Source: Halorubrum ruber
GTDB lineage: Archaea; Halobacteriota; Halobacteria; Halobacteriales; Haloferacaceae
Reading direction: 5' to 3'
Assembly: GCF_018228765.1 (NCBI RefSeq)
Contig: NZ_CP073695.1
Coordinates: 682,001-746,000 of the forward strand
DNA length: 64,000 bases
Below the pieces are notes generated by a model. That model was not told where the DNA came from and made no database searches. It worked only from the letters and a program-made list of their open reading frames with translations. This document shows, in pieces, positions 18,644 to 27,804 of this stretch (its first letter is position 1; each line of letters opens with the position of its first letter). Made by a program: the position numbers and the translations under genes.

Positions 18644-18838
18644 ATGTCCGACGCGAACGCCTCGGCCGACCTTGGCTCGACGATCGCCGCCCTCACGGTC
18701 GCCTTCCTCTTCGTCACGCTCGTCGCTGGGGCGCTGCTCGATTTTAACTGGACGCAGGCGGTGCTGCTCGGTGGCTTCGCGGGCGCTGTGGCCGTCGCGT
18801 CGGCGTGGCTGACGGAGCGACGAGCTGGCGGCGACTGA
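18644..18838 (+). CDS. small two-helix membrane protein
   Basis: 64 residues with a polar N-terminus (MSDANASADLGS) and two hydrophobic segments (IAALTVAFLFVTLVAGALL and AVLLGGFAGAVAVASAWL), ending with a short charged tail. GGTTTTATCG at about 18611-18620 is properly placed for a leaderless start. No family recognised. Divergent from the uridine phosphorylase gene. Confidence 0.6.
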   Translation: MSDANASADLGSTIAALTVAFLFVTLVAGALLDFNWTQAVLLGGFAGAVAVASAWLTERRAGGD

Positions 18839-18934
18839 CCTTGTTCGGTTTCGGTCCCGATCGGACCTGCCCGAGTATCGCGACTGAGAGGTCGGACGGA
18901 GGCTTTTATATCCGCTCGGCGTCGACACCGTACA

Positions 18935-20353
18935 ATGCGATTCAGTCGCGACCGTCGGGGCCAGTCGGTCGTGGTCGGGACGGTGATCCTGTTCGGGTTC
19001 CTAATCTTAGCGCTCTCGCTGTATCAGGTACAGATCGTCCCGCAAGAGAACGCGGAGGTAGAGTTCCAGCATTTCGAAGAGGTTCGCAACGATCTCGTTG
19101 ACCTCAGGGCAGGGATATTGCGGGCAGGCACTACTGACCGGGTACAGTACGAGACAGTTCGACTGGGAACTGATTATCCTCCCCGGCTGTTTGCGATTAA
19201 CCCGCCGGCACCGTCGGGGACGATACAGACGAGGGGTCCATACAACATCAGTATTCACAGCGAATCAGGCGACACCGTCAACATCACGACCCGATTCATC
19301 CAGTACCAACCGAGGTACAACGAAATTGACCATCCGCCGACGTGGTACGACGCCTCTGTGCTGTATCTTGATGCTAACGAAGAGGGAGGTAGAGTCGTGA
19401 TTATCGAAGATCAAAACCTTGTAAATGATGACGGTGAGGTTCGAATCACTGCCCTCCAAAACGAGTTCCGGCGAAGTGGAACCCAACAGACGACTCTTGA
19501 GCTTCGTCCGAGTCGAAACTCCACTGATAGGATTCCCGAAGGTGAGCTCACTATTAAGATTCCAACACGATTAAGCGGCGAGGAATACTGGGACAATGCT
19601 GACATCCCGGACAAGGTCTACGGCGGTGTCTCGGACGCCGGCGGTAATGGGGTTCACAACTTAACACTGAACACGACCCACGAAGAACTGGTAGTGGACA
19701 CGGTCGGAATTCAGGAGAAGCCAACAGATTCAATCGCGAAGAATGGCAGCAGTGATGACGAGAATAATCAAGCTGTCGAGAATCGAATATTTGATATTGA
19801 GTGGTACGATCGAAATTCTGTTCCAATAGGCGATGTACAACTAAACGGGAGTATAAGCGCTAATGACGAACCCTTGGATAATGCTATTATCGACTTTTCG
19901 ACTACGAATCCCGCGGTAGCATCTTTCAATCAAGAGAACACCACTACCACGAGCGTCGATGGTAACTTCACCGCGAATATTACCGCTAAACAGGAAGGCA
20001 ATGTCACATTATTCGCCGCGTCTGGTGATGATGTCGATAACATCTCTGTCGAAGTTATTGCTCCGGTAAACCCGAGCCCGCCAATATTTGGTTCCCTAAC
20101 TGCCAGTGGGAGCCAGCGGTCTGTTTCGTTTGACTGGAATATTGACGGTCAGTTTGACTCAGTCACGTTTGAAACTGATTCAGGTAGCGCGACGAGTACT
20201 GATCGTTCGGGTACAGTTTCTATTGGAAAAAGCCCTGGCAACCGTGATATAACAGCTATCGTAGAGGGACCTGGCGGATCCGAAACCTGTACCGCTACCA
20301 TCGGTAATGACGGAGAATTGATAAAGCCTGACTTTACCTGTACTACTTCCTGA
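18935..20353 (+). CDS. pilin-like surface protein with N-terminal membrane anchor
   Basis: 472-residue protein with a short basic N-terminus (MRFSRDRRGQSVVVG) followed directly by one hydrophobic segment (TVILFGFLILALSLYQVQIV), like the class III signal/H-domain of archaeal pilin-like proteins and of haloarchaeal RGQS-type membrane-anchored proteins. The remainder is extracytoplasmic, rich in N-glycosylation sequons (NIS, NIT, NLT, NTT, NGS) and beta-strand-like sequence; a region near residues 300-370 resembles an Ig-like/carboxypeptidase-regulatory fold. Codon use and base composition are clearly more AT-rich than the flanking genes, pointing to horizontal transfer or fast evolution typical of surface proteins. 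A prepilin peptidase-like gene at 46708 could process such proteins. Confidence 0.72.
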   Translation: MRFSRDRRGQSVVVGTVILFGFLILALSLYQVQIVPQENAEVEFQHFEEVRNDLVDLRAGILRAGTTDRVQYETVRLGTDYPPRLFAINPPAPSGTIQTRGPYNISIHSESGDTVNITTRFIQYQPRYNEIDHPPTWYDASVLYLDANEEGGRVVIIEDQNLVNDDGEVRITALQNEFRRSGTQQTTLELRPSRNSTDRIPEGELTIKIPTRLSGEEYWDNADIPDKVYGGVSDAGGNGVHNLTLNTTHEELVVDTVGIQEKPTDSIAKNGSSDDENNQAVENRIFDIEWYDRNSVPIGDVQLNGSISANDEPLDNAIIDFSTTNPAVASFNQENTTTTSVDGNFTANITAKQEGNVTLFAASGDDVDNISVEVIAPVNPSPPIFGSLTASGSQRSVSFDWNIDGQFDSVTFETDSGSATSTDRSGTVSIGKSPGNRDITAIVEGPGGSETCTATIGNDGELIKPDFTCTTS

Positions 20354-20537
20354 CACGTCATAGAACATAATATTATTACAATCTTCCAGGCTCTGACTCA
20401 GTAGATTCGATGAATCACATATACCTGACTCTTAGAAAAGCCGTCCCTCGTATCAATTAAGTACTCTACTACTAGGTTCCACGATCGACGTAATACTCAT
20501 CGACAAAGCCATATGCCAGTCTCGTGAACGACCGTGT

Positions 20538-21881
20538 ATGACCGCAGTCGGGATCGACGGCATCGAGATCTGGACCGGGAAGCTCAAACTCGACCTGCCG
20601 GGCACGTTCGCGCCGGAGAAGGGCGACGACCCCGAGAAGTACACGAAGGGGCTCGGGCTCAACAACTCCTCGTTCCCGGACGTGTACGAGGACATCGTCA
20701 CGATGGGGGCGAACGCCGCCAAGGGGCTGATGGACCGCAAGGGGCTCGAACCCGAGGACGTCGGCCGGATCGACGTCGCCACCGAGTCGGCGTTCGACCA
20801 CTCGAAGCCGGTGTCGACGTACATCGCGGGCTGCCTCGAACAGGTGTACGACGGCGACTTCACCCACGCCAACAAGGGGGAGCGCAAGTTCGCCTGCCTC
20901 GCCGGCACGCAGGCGATAGACGACGCGTACAACTGGATCCGAGCGGGCCGGAACCGCGACCGCCCCGCGATCGTCATCACGACGGACACGGCGCTGTACG
21001 CCCGCGGCGACCCCGGTGAGGCGACGCAGGGCGCGGGCGCCGTCGCGATGCTCATCGACGAAGAGCCCGACATCGTCGAGCTCTCGACCGATCAGGGGTA
21101 CGGCTCGAAAGACGAGACGGACTTCCTCAAGCCGAACCAGCAGTTCCCCAGCGTCGACGGGAAGCGGTCGGTCCAGGTGTACCTCTCCCGGATGCGCGAG
21201 GCCCTAGAGGACTACGAGTCCGTAACCGACGACATCGAACTGGAGGACTTCGCGTACGCACCGTTCCACACGCCGTTCCCGGGGATGGTCCGGAAGGCGG
21301 CACTCTTAGCCTACCGGCACGTCATCCGCGACACGCCCCACGAGGACGCGCTCGCCGACGAGATCGGCCGCCAGCCCCGCGAGGACGAGTACGAGGACCG
21401 CGAGGCGTACGAGGAGGCGATCCGCGGCTACATGGACGAGCTGAAGACGACCGAACAGTACCAGACGTGGTACGACACGGCCGTCGAGCCGACGCTCGGC
21501 CTCTCTCGCGAGGTCGGCAACTGGTACACGAGCTCGGTCCACATCGCCCGCGTGAGCGCCCTGCGCGACGCGCTGAAGCGCGACCGCGAGTTCGTCGGGG
21601 ACACGCTGCTCGTCGCCTCCTACGGCTCCGGCGCGCAGGCCGAGATCCACGCCGAGACGATCCGCGAGGGGTGGCGCGCGGAGATCGAGGGGCTCGACAT
21701 CGACGCCCAGCTCGACGCCCGCTACGACCTCACGTGGGACGAGTACGAGGACGTCCACGACGTCCACGAGTACGACATGGACGTCGAACGCGAGATCGAG
21801 GAGTTCACCCAGCCGGACGGGGAGTTCGTCTTCACCGGCTGGGGGCGGATGAACGAGCGGAAGTACGAGTACGTCGAGTAG
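20538..21881 (+). CDS. hmgA: hydroxymethylglutaryl-CoA synthase
   Basis: Condenses acetyl-CoA and acetoacetyl-CoA to HMG-CoA at the entrance of the mevalonate pathway for archaeal lipids. The 447-residue protein begins MTAVGIDGIEIWTGKLKLDL, has YTKGLGLNNSSFP, the nucleophile region KFACLAGTQAIDDAYNWI, GAGAVAMLID and FAYAPFHTPFPGMVRKAALLAY with the conserved His. Length and order match haloarchaeal HMG-CoA synthases. The 184-bp upstream spacer is AT-rich and probably contains its promoter. The symbol is the one I would expect; some annotations use hmgB or mvaS. Confidence 0.93.
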   Translation: MTAVGIDGIEIWTGKLKLDLPGTFAPEKGDDPEKYTKGLGLNNSSFPDVYEDIVTMGANAAKGLMDRKGLEPEDVGRIDVATESAFDHSKPVSTYIAGCLEQVYDGDFTHANKGERKFACLAGTQAIDDAYNWIRAGRNRDRPAIVITTDTALYARGDPGEATQGAGAVAMLIDEEPDIVELSTDQGYGSKDETDFLKPNQQFPSVDGKRSVQVYLSRMREALEDYESVTDDIELEDFAYAPFHTPFPGMVRKAALLAYRHVIRDTPHEDALADEIGRQPREDEYEDREAYEEAIRGYMDELKTTEQYQTWYDTAVEPTLGLSREVGNWYTSSVHIARVSALRDALKRDREFVGDTLLVASYGSGAQAEIHAETIREGWRAEIEGLDIDAQLDARYDLTWDEYEDVHDVHEYDMDVEREIEEFTQPDGEFVFTGWGRMNERKYEYVE

Positions 21882-22015
21882 CGGCGCGGCCCCCGCGCTC
21901 GGCCTCGCTCCGATCCGCGAGTCGCCCGCAGCGGCCCGCAACCCCGTGAAAACGGCTCACACGGGCCGTACGCGATACGATGGTTTTAAACGACGCTGGC
22001 GTGAATCGACACCCA

Positions 22016-22471
22016 ATGGTAACCATCTACGACGTGCCGGCCGACGACCTCATCGAGGCCGTCGCGGCGCGACTCGAGGACCGCATCGACGAGCCCGACT
22101 GGGTCGAGTTCGCCAAGACCGGCGCCGGCAAGGAGCTCCCGCCGGAGCAGGACGACTTCTGGTACGTCCGCTCCGCGAGCCTCCTGCGGAAGGTCGCCCA
22201 GAACGAGCCGATCGGCATCGAGCGGCTCGCGACCGAGTACGGCTCGAAGAAGCGCGGCTCGAACCGCTACGTCGTTCGCCCTGGCGAGCACGAGGGCGGC
22301 TCCCGCAAGCTCATCCGTTCGGCGCTCCAGGCGCTCGAAGAGGACGGACTCGTCACGACCGCGAGCGGCGAGGGGCGCCGCGTCTCCGACGAGGGCGAGG
22401 CGTTCCTCTCCGAGGTCGCGACCGAGGTCTTCGAAGATCTCGACCGCCCGGAACTCGAACGCTACGCGTAG
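22016..22471 (+). CDS. rps19e: 30S ribosomal protein S19e
   Basis: Archaeal/eukaryotic-type small-subunit protein, 151 residues. It begins MVTIYDVPADDLIEAVAARLED and contains PDWVEFAKTGAGKELPPEQDDFWYVRSASLLRKV, the family signature, followed by YGSKKRGSNRYVV and IRSALQALEEDGLV. The ATG at 22016 is supported by a GGTTTTAAACG box about 28-33 bp upstream; an ATG twelve codons earlier would overlap the promoter. Stand-alone, not in a ribosomal operon in this window. Confidence 0.96.
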   Translation: MVTIYDVPADDLIEAVAARLEDRIDEPDWVEFAKTGAGKELPPEQDDFWYVRSASLLRKVAQNEPIGIERLATEYGSKKRGSNRYVVRPGEHEGGSRKLIRSALQALEEDGLVTTASGEGRRVSDEGEAFLSEVATEVFEDLDRPELERYA

Positions 22472-22795
22472 AGCGCTGTTTTTCGTTCTCACCCGTCCGA
22501 CTCCGTTAGCGACTGCTGTCCCGCATTAGCGGCCGCCGTAGTGCCTTTGTGGTCGTTTCCCTGATTACGCGGCCGAAACGCCCGGTAGCGGCCGTTTCTC
22601 TCCGGCGAACCGTGCTTGTGGATTGCGGCCGCTCACACGTAATGTATCAAATACCGCTATACAGAATTTTGGTGACACCGATCCATCCGCCTCGCTCCCG
22701 TCGCGGTTCGCATCGTACGGTTCGCCGCCGCTCCGCCATCAGCTTCTTGCTCCCTCGGCGCCGAGCCCGGCCGTGACTCCGAGCGTGATTCACGC
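22472..22795. other. spacer between S19e and MOSC genes
   Basis: 324 bp with no convincing gene. It repeats short GCGGCCG motifs (at 22530-22630) and has a brief AT-rich stretch near 22640-22670 (AATGTATCAAATACCGCTATACAG). I see no clear promoter at the usual distance from the MOSC gene apart from weak candidates. Confidence 0.5.
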
Positions 22796-23320
22796 ATGAC
22801 CGATTCGCAGGCCGTCGCGGTCGAACGGATCCACGTCGCCTCGGGGACGGGGGGCGACCCGGAACCGCGAACGGCCGTCGAGGCGGTCGCCGACCGGGGG
22901 CTTCGCGGCGACCGCTACTTCGACGGCGACGGGATCTACAACGAGCAGGCTGACTTGGAGCCGAGCGACGTCACGCTGATCGAGGCGGAGGCGCTCGCGG
23001 CCGCGGCCGAGGAGTTCGGCGTCGACCTCGACGCGGGCGCCCATCGACGCAACCTCACCACGCGCGGCGTCGCCCTCGACGACCTCGTCGGCGAACGGTT
23101 CCGGGTGGGTGAGGCGGTGTTCGAGGGGCTCGGTCACTGCGAGCCCTGCGGGTACATGGCGGACCTCGCGGAGGAGGCGGACGCGGCGGCCGCGCTCGAT
23201 GGCCGCGGCGGACTCGACGCTCGGATCGTCGAGTCGGGAACGATCGCGGTCGGGGACGACGTGGTTTGGTCGCCTCCCGGCGACGCAGACGGAGAGTCTA
23301 TCGGCGACGCGGACTGTTGA
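22796..23320 (+). CDS. MOSC domain protein
   Basis: 174-residue stand-alone MOSC (molybdenum cofactor sulfurase C-terminal) domain protein. Motifs include GLRGDRYFDGDGIYN, DVTLIEAEAL, HRRNLTTRGVALDDLVGERFRVGEAVFEG and the conserved Cys in GHCEPCGYMADL. Such proteins are linked to Moco sulfuration or to molybdenum-dependent detoxification of N-hydroxylated compounds; the precise role is not readable. Followed by the convergent ppc gene. Confidence 0.9.
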   Translation: MTDSQAVAVERIHVASGTGGDPEPRTAVEAVADRGLRGDRYFDGDGIYNEQADLEPSDVTLIEAEALAAAAEEFGVDLDAGAHRRNLTTRGVALDDLVGERFRVGEAVFEGLGHCEPCGYMADLAEEADAAAALDGRGGLDARIVESGTIAVGDDVVWSPPGDADGESIGDADC

Positions 23321-23353
23321 AGGAGGACGGCGGACGAGCGGGAGACGCGCGGA

Positions 23354-26056
23354 CTATCCCGTATTCTTCATCCCGGCGGCGATGCCGTTGACGGTGAGCC
23401 GCAGGGTGCGCTCCTCCTCGTCGGTGCGGTGGGTGCGGCCGAGCAGGTTCGCCTGGAGGAGGTTCAGGGGATCGACGTAGGGGTTGCGGCGGTCGAGGCT
23501 CTCCTCGAGCCACTCGCGGCGGAGCAGCTGGTCGCGGCCGCTGATCTCCAGGACCAGTTCGCGCCCGCGCTCGTACTCGCCGACGAGCTCGGGGAAGAAG
23601 CGCTCGCGGAGGTCGTCGTCGGCCAGGTCGGCGTACTCGGCGGCGATCTCCGGCTCGGTGCGCGCGAGCGCCAGCGAGGCGTTGTCGAGCGTGGTCCGGA
23701 AGAACGGCCACTCGTCGAACATCTCGCGGAGCGTCTCCATCCCCGCCTCCTCGCCGACCTCGTCGAGGTAGGCGTCGATCCCGGAGGCGATCGCGTACCA
23801 CCCGGGGAGGATGAGCCGGGTCTGGGTCCACGAGAACACCCACGGGATCGCGCGCAGGTCCTCGACGCTGCGCTCGCCCGAACGCGAGGCGGGCCGCGAG
23901 CCGAGGTTGAGGTCCTCGACGACGCTGATCGGCGTCGCCTGTTCGAAGTACGAGACGAACCCGTCCGTGTTCAGCAGGTCGCGGTACGTCTCCCGCGCCG
24001 CGGGCGCCATGATCTCCATCGCCTCCACCCAGCGGTCCGGGACCTCCTCGACCGGCTCCTCGTTCGCCTCCTTCCGGGCGCGGATCTGCGCGTCGAGCAT
24101 CTGTTCGAGCTCGCGCTCGGCGATCCGCGGGTTGGCGTACTTCTCGGCGATGGCCTCGCCCTGCTCGGTGAACTTCACCTGGCCGGTGACGGTCTCGTTC
24201 GGCAGCGCGAGCAGCGCCTCGTTCATCGGGCCGCCGCCCCGGGAGATGGAGCCGCCGCGGCCGTGGAACAGCCGGAGCGTCACGTCCTCCTCGCGGCAGA
24301 ACCGGGCGATCCGGCGCTGGTTCTCGTAGAGATCCCAGTTCGCCGCGAGGAACCCGTTCTCCTTGTTGGAGTCGGAGTAGCCGAGCATGACCTCCTGGAC
24401 CTCGCCGCGCGCCTCCAGCGCCTTCCCGTACGCCTCGTTCTCGAAGAGGGTTCCGAGGATGCGCTCGGCGCCGTTAAGCGCGGACTCGGTTTCGAGGAGC
24501 GGGACCACGTCGACCGCGCAGTGGTCGGGCAGGGAGACGACGCCGACCTGATCGGACAAGAAGAGCACCTCCAGCACGTGGCTGGGCTCCTCCGTCATCG
24601 AGATGCAGTAGGTGTCGATCGCCTGCTGGCCGTACTCCTCCTGCCACTCCGCGAACGACTCGAACCGTTCGAGGACGCGCTCGGTCGTCTCCGAGACGTC
24701 GCCGGGCTCGTCGATGTCGACGACCGGCTCCTCTTGAAGGATCGCCTCGGTGAGGAAGTCGACGCGCTCGTCCTCGTCCATCCCCTCGTAGTCGACGCCC
24801 TCGACCGCGACCGCCTCAGCGACGGCCTCAGTGTGGTTCTCACGGTGGTCGCGTAAGTCGAGCGACGCCAGCGTGAGCCCGAACGTGTCCACCTGCCGGC
24901 GGAACGGCTCGACGAAGGATTCGAGGACCGACTCCTGGCCGTCCTCGCGCAGCGACTCGGCGATGACGTCGAGGTCGTCGAGGAAGGCGTCGCCGTCGGG
25001 GTACTCGCCCGGGCGGACGTCGTTGACGCGGTCGAGGCGCTCGCGCATCAGCCGGAGCTTCTGCCGGTACGGCTCATCGGGGTAGCGCTCGCGCGCCTCC
25101 TCGACGACCGTCGGGAACCGCTCGGCGTCGGCCGCGAGCGAGCGCGCGAGCGCGTCGCCGGCGGCGTACCGGTCGCCGTCCTGGCTCAGCACGGCCGAGA
25201 GCCGCTTACACCGGTCGCGGTACTTCTCGACGGCGACCTCGCGCTGGCGTTCGAGCGTCTCGTCGGTCACCTCGGGGGTGACGAACGGGTTGCCGTCGCG
25301 GTCGGAGCCGGCCCACGAGCGGAACTCGAAGAGCTTCGGGCAGTCGACGTCGTCGTACTCCTTCGAGATGGTCTCCTCGAACTCCTCGTAGGCGTCACCG
25401 ACGACGTCGAAGAGGGTGTTCTCGAGGTACCACTGGACGTTCCGCGCCTCGTCTTCCGGCTCGGGCGCCCGTTGTCGGACCTGGCGGGTGCCCCACAGGC
25501 TGGTCACCTCGGCGGTGACGTCGCGCCAGATGGCGCGCCGCTCGCGGTCGGTGAGGTTGCGCTCGTCGAGCTCGCCCAGGTGGTTCGCGATGGAACGGAG
25601 CTTCGACTTCACGGTCGACCGCCGGGCCTCCGTCGGGTGGGCGGTGAACGTCGGCTCGATGAGCACGTCCGCGAGCAGCGCCTCTAACTCGTCGGCGTCG
25701 ACGCCGGCCTCGGCGAACTCGGCGATCGTCGCGTCGAAGGAGTCGTGGAGGGCGGTCCCGTCGTCGGCGTTCCGGACCGCGCGGACGCGCTCGCGCTCCT
25801 CGGCGAGGTTGATCAGTTCGAAGTAGGTCGTGAACGCGCGGGCGACGACCTCCTCGCGGGTCGTCGAGAGGTCGTCGACCGCCTCGTGGAGGGCGTCGCG
25901 GTTCGGGGCGTCTCCCCGTCGATAGTCGATCGCCGCGTTCCGAAGCGTCTCGACCGTCTCGTACGCCTCGGTCGAGGCCTGCGCGGCCAATACGTCTCCC
26001 ACCAGCGCCCCGAGTTCCCGAACGTCCGTCCGCACGTCCCGATTGTGCAACTCCAT
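23354..26056 (-). CDS. ppc: phosphoenolpyruvate carboxylase
   Basis: Carboxylates PEP with bicarbonate to oxaloacetate, replenishing the TCA cycle. The 900-residue protein is the bacterial-type enzyme: TFTAHPTEARRSTVKSK (catalytic His), GSDRDGNPFVTPEVT, MLGYSDSNKENGFLAANW, RLFHGRGGSISRGGGP (catalytic Arg/His loop), LRAIPWVFSWTQTR and the C-terminus NGIAAGMKNTG, where QNTG is the usual ending. ATG at 26056 (MELHNRDV) with GGTTAAAACC about 20-30 bp upstream. No regulatory phosphorylation Ser is evident at the N-terminus. Confidence 0.96.
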   Translation of the reverse strand: MELHNRDVRTDVRELGALVGDVLAAQASTEAYETVETLRNAAIDYRRGDAPNRDALHEAVDDLSTTREEVVARAFTTYFELINLAEERERVRAVRNADDGTALHDSFDATIAEFAEAGVDADELEALLADVLIEPTFTAHPTEARRSTVKSKLRSIANHLGELDERNLTDRERRAIWRDVTAEVTSLWGTRQVRQRAPEPEDEARNVQWYLENTLFDVVGDAYEEFEETISKEYDDVDCPKLFEFRSWAGSDRDGNPFVTPEVTDETLERQREVAVEKYRDRCKRLSAVLSQDGDRYAAGDALARSLAADAERFPTVVEEARERYPDEPYRQKLRLMRERLDRVNDVRPGEYPDGDAFLDDLDVIAESLREDGQESVLESFVEPFRRQVDTFGLTLASLDLRDHRENHTEAVAEAVAVEGVDYEGMDEDERVDFLTEAILQEEPVVDIDEPGDVSETTERVLERFESFAEWQEEYGQQAIDTYCISMTEEPSHVLEVLFLSDQVGVVSLPDHCAVDVVPLLETESALNGAERILGTLFENEAYGKALEARGEVQEVMLGYSDSNKENGFLAANWDLYENQRRIARFCREEDVTLRLFHGRGGSISRGGGPMNEALLALPNETVTGQVKFTEQGEAIAEKYANPRIAERELEQMLDAQIRARKEANEEPVEEVPDRWVEAMEIMAPAARETYRDLLNTDGFVSYFEQATPISVVEDLNLGSRPASRSGERSVEDLRAIPWVFSWTQTRLILPGWYAIASGIDAYLDEVGEEAGMETLREMFDEWPFFRTTLDNASLALARTEPEIAAEYADLADDDLRERFFPELVGEYERGRELVLEISGRDQLLRREWLEESLDRRNPYVDPLNLLQANLLGRTHRTDEEERTLRLTVNGIAAGMKNTG

Positions 26057-26280
26057 ACCACGCACACTGCGGTCGCGATCGGTTAAAACCGCGGTCTGAA
26101 CGAATGTTTGCCTCGGTTCCGAGTTAATTCAGTCACGAACGTTCCTGTGTAACCGGCGCCGAGACGCCGCGGTCGTCGGTGCCCCGACTCGAGGCGTCGG
26201 TGTCGACCGACGAGGGCTCCGATTCTCGCGCCGGTGGAGGGTTCGTCACCCTTTTTACCGATCCAACCGCAGGTACGTGT

Positions 26281-27120
26281 ATGAGTGCGTCCGACAAGTA
26301 TCCGTCTGAGTCCGGGCGGCGACGCTTCGTGAAGGGCGTCGTCGGCGGCGCGGCCCTCGCGGGGGTCGGCGCGATGGGGTCGGCGACCGTGAACACCCTG
26401 ACGACCGCCGGCGGCGTCGGCGGCGGGTCGACGATCGCGAAGACGATCGCGCAGACCGGCGGTCCGGCGCCCCGCGGGCTCCCGCAGATTCCGGTCCAGG
26501 TCACCGACGAGGGCTACGTCGAGGGGATCTGGCCCGAGACGACCACCGTCACCCAGGAGGGTCAGGAGATCGAGGTCGCCCAAGAGGAGCTCGGCGGATT
26601 CACCTACGCCGGCGCGTGGTTCCAGTACTGCGGCGTCGAGTCCCAGGAGAACGTCCAGCCGAACTTCGAGTCGGACAACCTGTTCCGGTCCGCGAGCGCC
26701 CCGCCGTACGACTGGCAGTCGAACACCTACTCGGGCGGCGACCGGATCCATATCGACGACTTCTCGGACTACACCGAGTGGGGCAACGGGATCGGCAGCG
26801 ACGGCGTCGGCAAGCCGGCGTCGGTCACGTGGCGCTCCGAGGACGCCGAGACGAACCTCGGCGCGATCGTCATCCGCTCGCCCCAGATCGAGGAGGCGGC
26901 CCAGAACGACGAGTGGCTACAGGCGTCGACCGACCAGGGGTTCATGGCGTATCTCAACGTCTGTACCCACTTCTGTTGTATCCCGGGCTACAAGGTGTTA
27001 GAGGAGTCCGCCCGCTACGACGCCGCCAACGGGACCTACTGCGTCTGCCACCAGTCGACGTACGACCCGTTCACCATCGAAGAGGCGCTGTTCATCGCGC
27101 GGCCCCGCCCGGAAGAGTAA
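26281..27120 (+). CDS. Tat-exported Rieske iron-sulfur protein
   Basis: Membrane-anchored 2Fe-2S electron-transfer protein, 279 residues. The N-terminal SGRRRFVKGVVGGAALAGVG is a Tat signal/anchor. Rieske boxes are CTHFCC (residues about 223-228) and CVCHQS (about 251-256): the Cys and His of CTH and the first Cys and His of CVCH would bind the cluster, with the usual disulfide pair also available; box one contains one extra Cys. It stands alone here without cytochrome b, so it may serve a quinol:acceptor complex encoded elsewhere. CCTTTTTACC about 30 bp upstream is the likely TATA box. Confidence 0.92.
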   Translation: MSASDKYPSESGRRRFVKGVVGGAALAGVGAMGSATVNTLTTAGGVGGGSTIAKTIAQTGGPAPRGLPQIPVQVTDEGYVEGIWPETTTVTQEGQEIEVAQEELGGFTYAGAWFQYCGVESQENVQPNFESDNLFRSASAPPYDWQSNTYSGGDRIHIDDFSDYTEWGNGIGSDGVGKPASVTWRSEDAETNLGAIVIRSPQIEEAAQNDEWLQASTDQGFMAYLNVCTHFCCIPGYKVLEESARYDAANGTYCVCHQSTYDPFTIEEALFIARPRPEE

Positions 27121-27211
27121 CGCGTCCGTCGCAGACCCGTCTTTCTCCTCCCGATCGGCGTCCCGCACAGCCGTCGCCGCGCTTTTCACGCCGCTCGCCC
27201 GAGGGACTGAC

Positions 27212-27604
27212 ATGAGCGAGGACGACCCCGCAGACGCCGACGCGCCCGACGGAGCGGATCGCTCCGAGACCGCCGACGGCTCGACGGACGCCGCCGACGC
27301 GCCTTCCGGCGACGAGTTCGAGACGGAACTCGCCCGCGCCCGCGACCTCCTCGACGGCGACGGCGTCGACGCGGTCCACGTCGGCGTCGTCCGCGACGGC
27401 GAGGTCGACACCACGTTCGCCCAGCGCACCGACGACGACGCCGACGGCGCCGGGCTCCGGGCGCTCGCGCTGCTCGCCGCGCACGTCAGGCTGGTCGCGG
27501 GCGAGGCGGGCGTCGAGCCCTCTACCGTCGCCGGCGACGCCGCGACGCTCGCGGGACAGGTCGAACAGATCCCGGCCAGCACCGACCAGATCCCCGACGA
27601 GTAA
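27212..27604 (+). CDS. uncharacterised acidic haloarchaeal protein
   Basis: 130 residues. The first 40 are a disordered Asp/Ala/Gly-rich tail; residues 45-125 form a compact domain (FETELARARDLLDGDGVDAVHVGVVRDGEVDTTF and LRALALLAAHVRLVAGEAGVEPSTVAGDAATLAGQ). The pattern of a strand pair followed by an amphipathic helix resembles small haloarchaeal DUFs, but I recognise no specific family. Downstream of the Rieske gene by 91 bp in the same direction, so perhaps co-expressed. Confidence 0.65.
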   Translation: MSEDDPADADAPDGADRSETADGSTDAADAPSGDEFETELARARDLLDGDGVDAVHVGVVRDGEVDTTFAQRTDDDADGAGLRALALLAAHVRLVAGEAGVEPSTVAGDAATLAGQVEQIPASTDQIPDE

Positions 27605-27619
27605 CGGCCCCGTCGCGCC

Positions 27620-27801
27620 GGTCACCGCTCGGTCCGTTCCCGCGCGGTCACCGCTCGGTCCGTTCCCGCGCGGTCACCGCTCGGTCCGTTCCCGCGCGGT
27701 CACCGCTCGGTCCGTTCCCGCGCGGTCACCGCTCGGTCCGTTCCCGCGCGGTCACCGCTCGGTCCGTTCCCGCGCGGTCACCGCTCGGTCCGTTCCCGGC
27801 G
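27620..27801. repeat. seven tandem 26-bp repeats
   Basis: Units begin GGTCACCGCTCGGTCC at 27620, 27646, 27672, 27698, 27724, 27750 and 27776; the first six are identical and the last has one extra base near its end. They fill the spacer between the 3' ends of two convergent genes (27604 and 27805). Perfect identity indicates recent expansion. Confidence 0.95.
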
Positions 27802-27804
27802 CGA

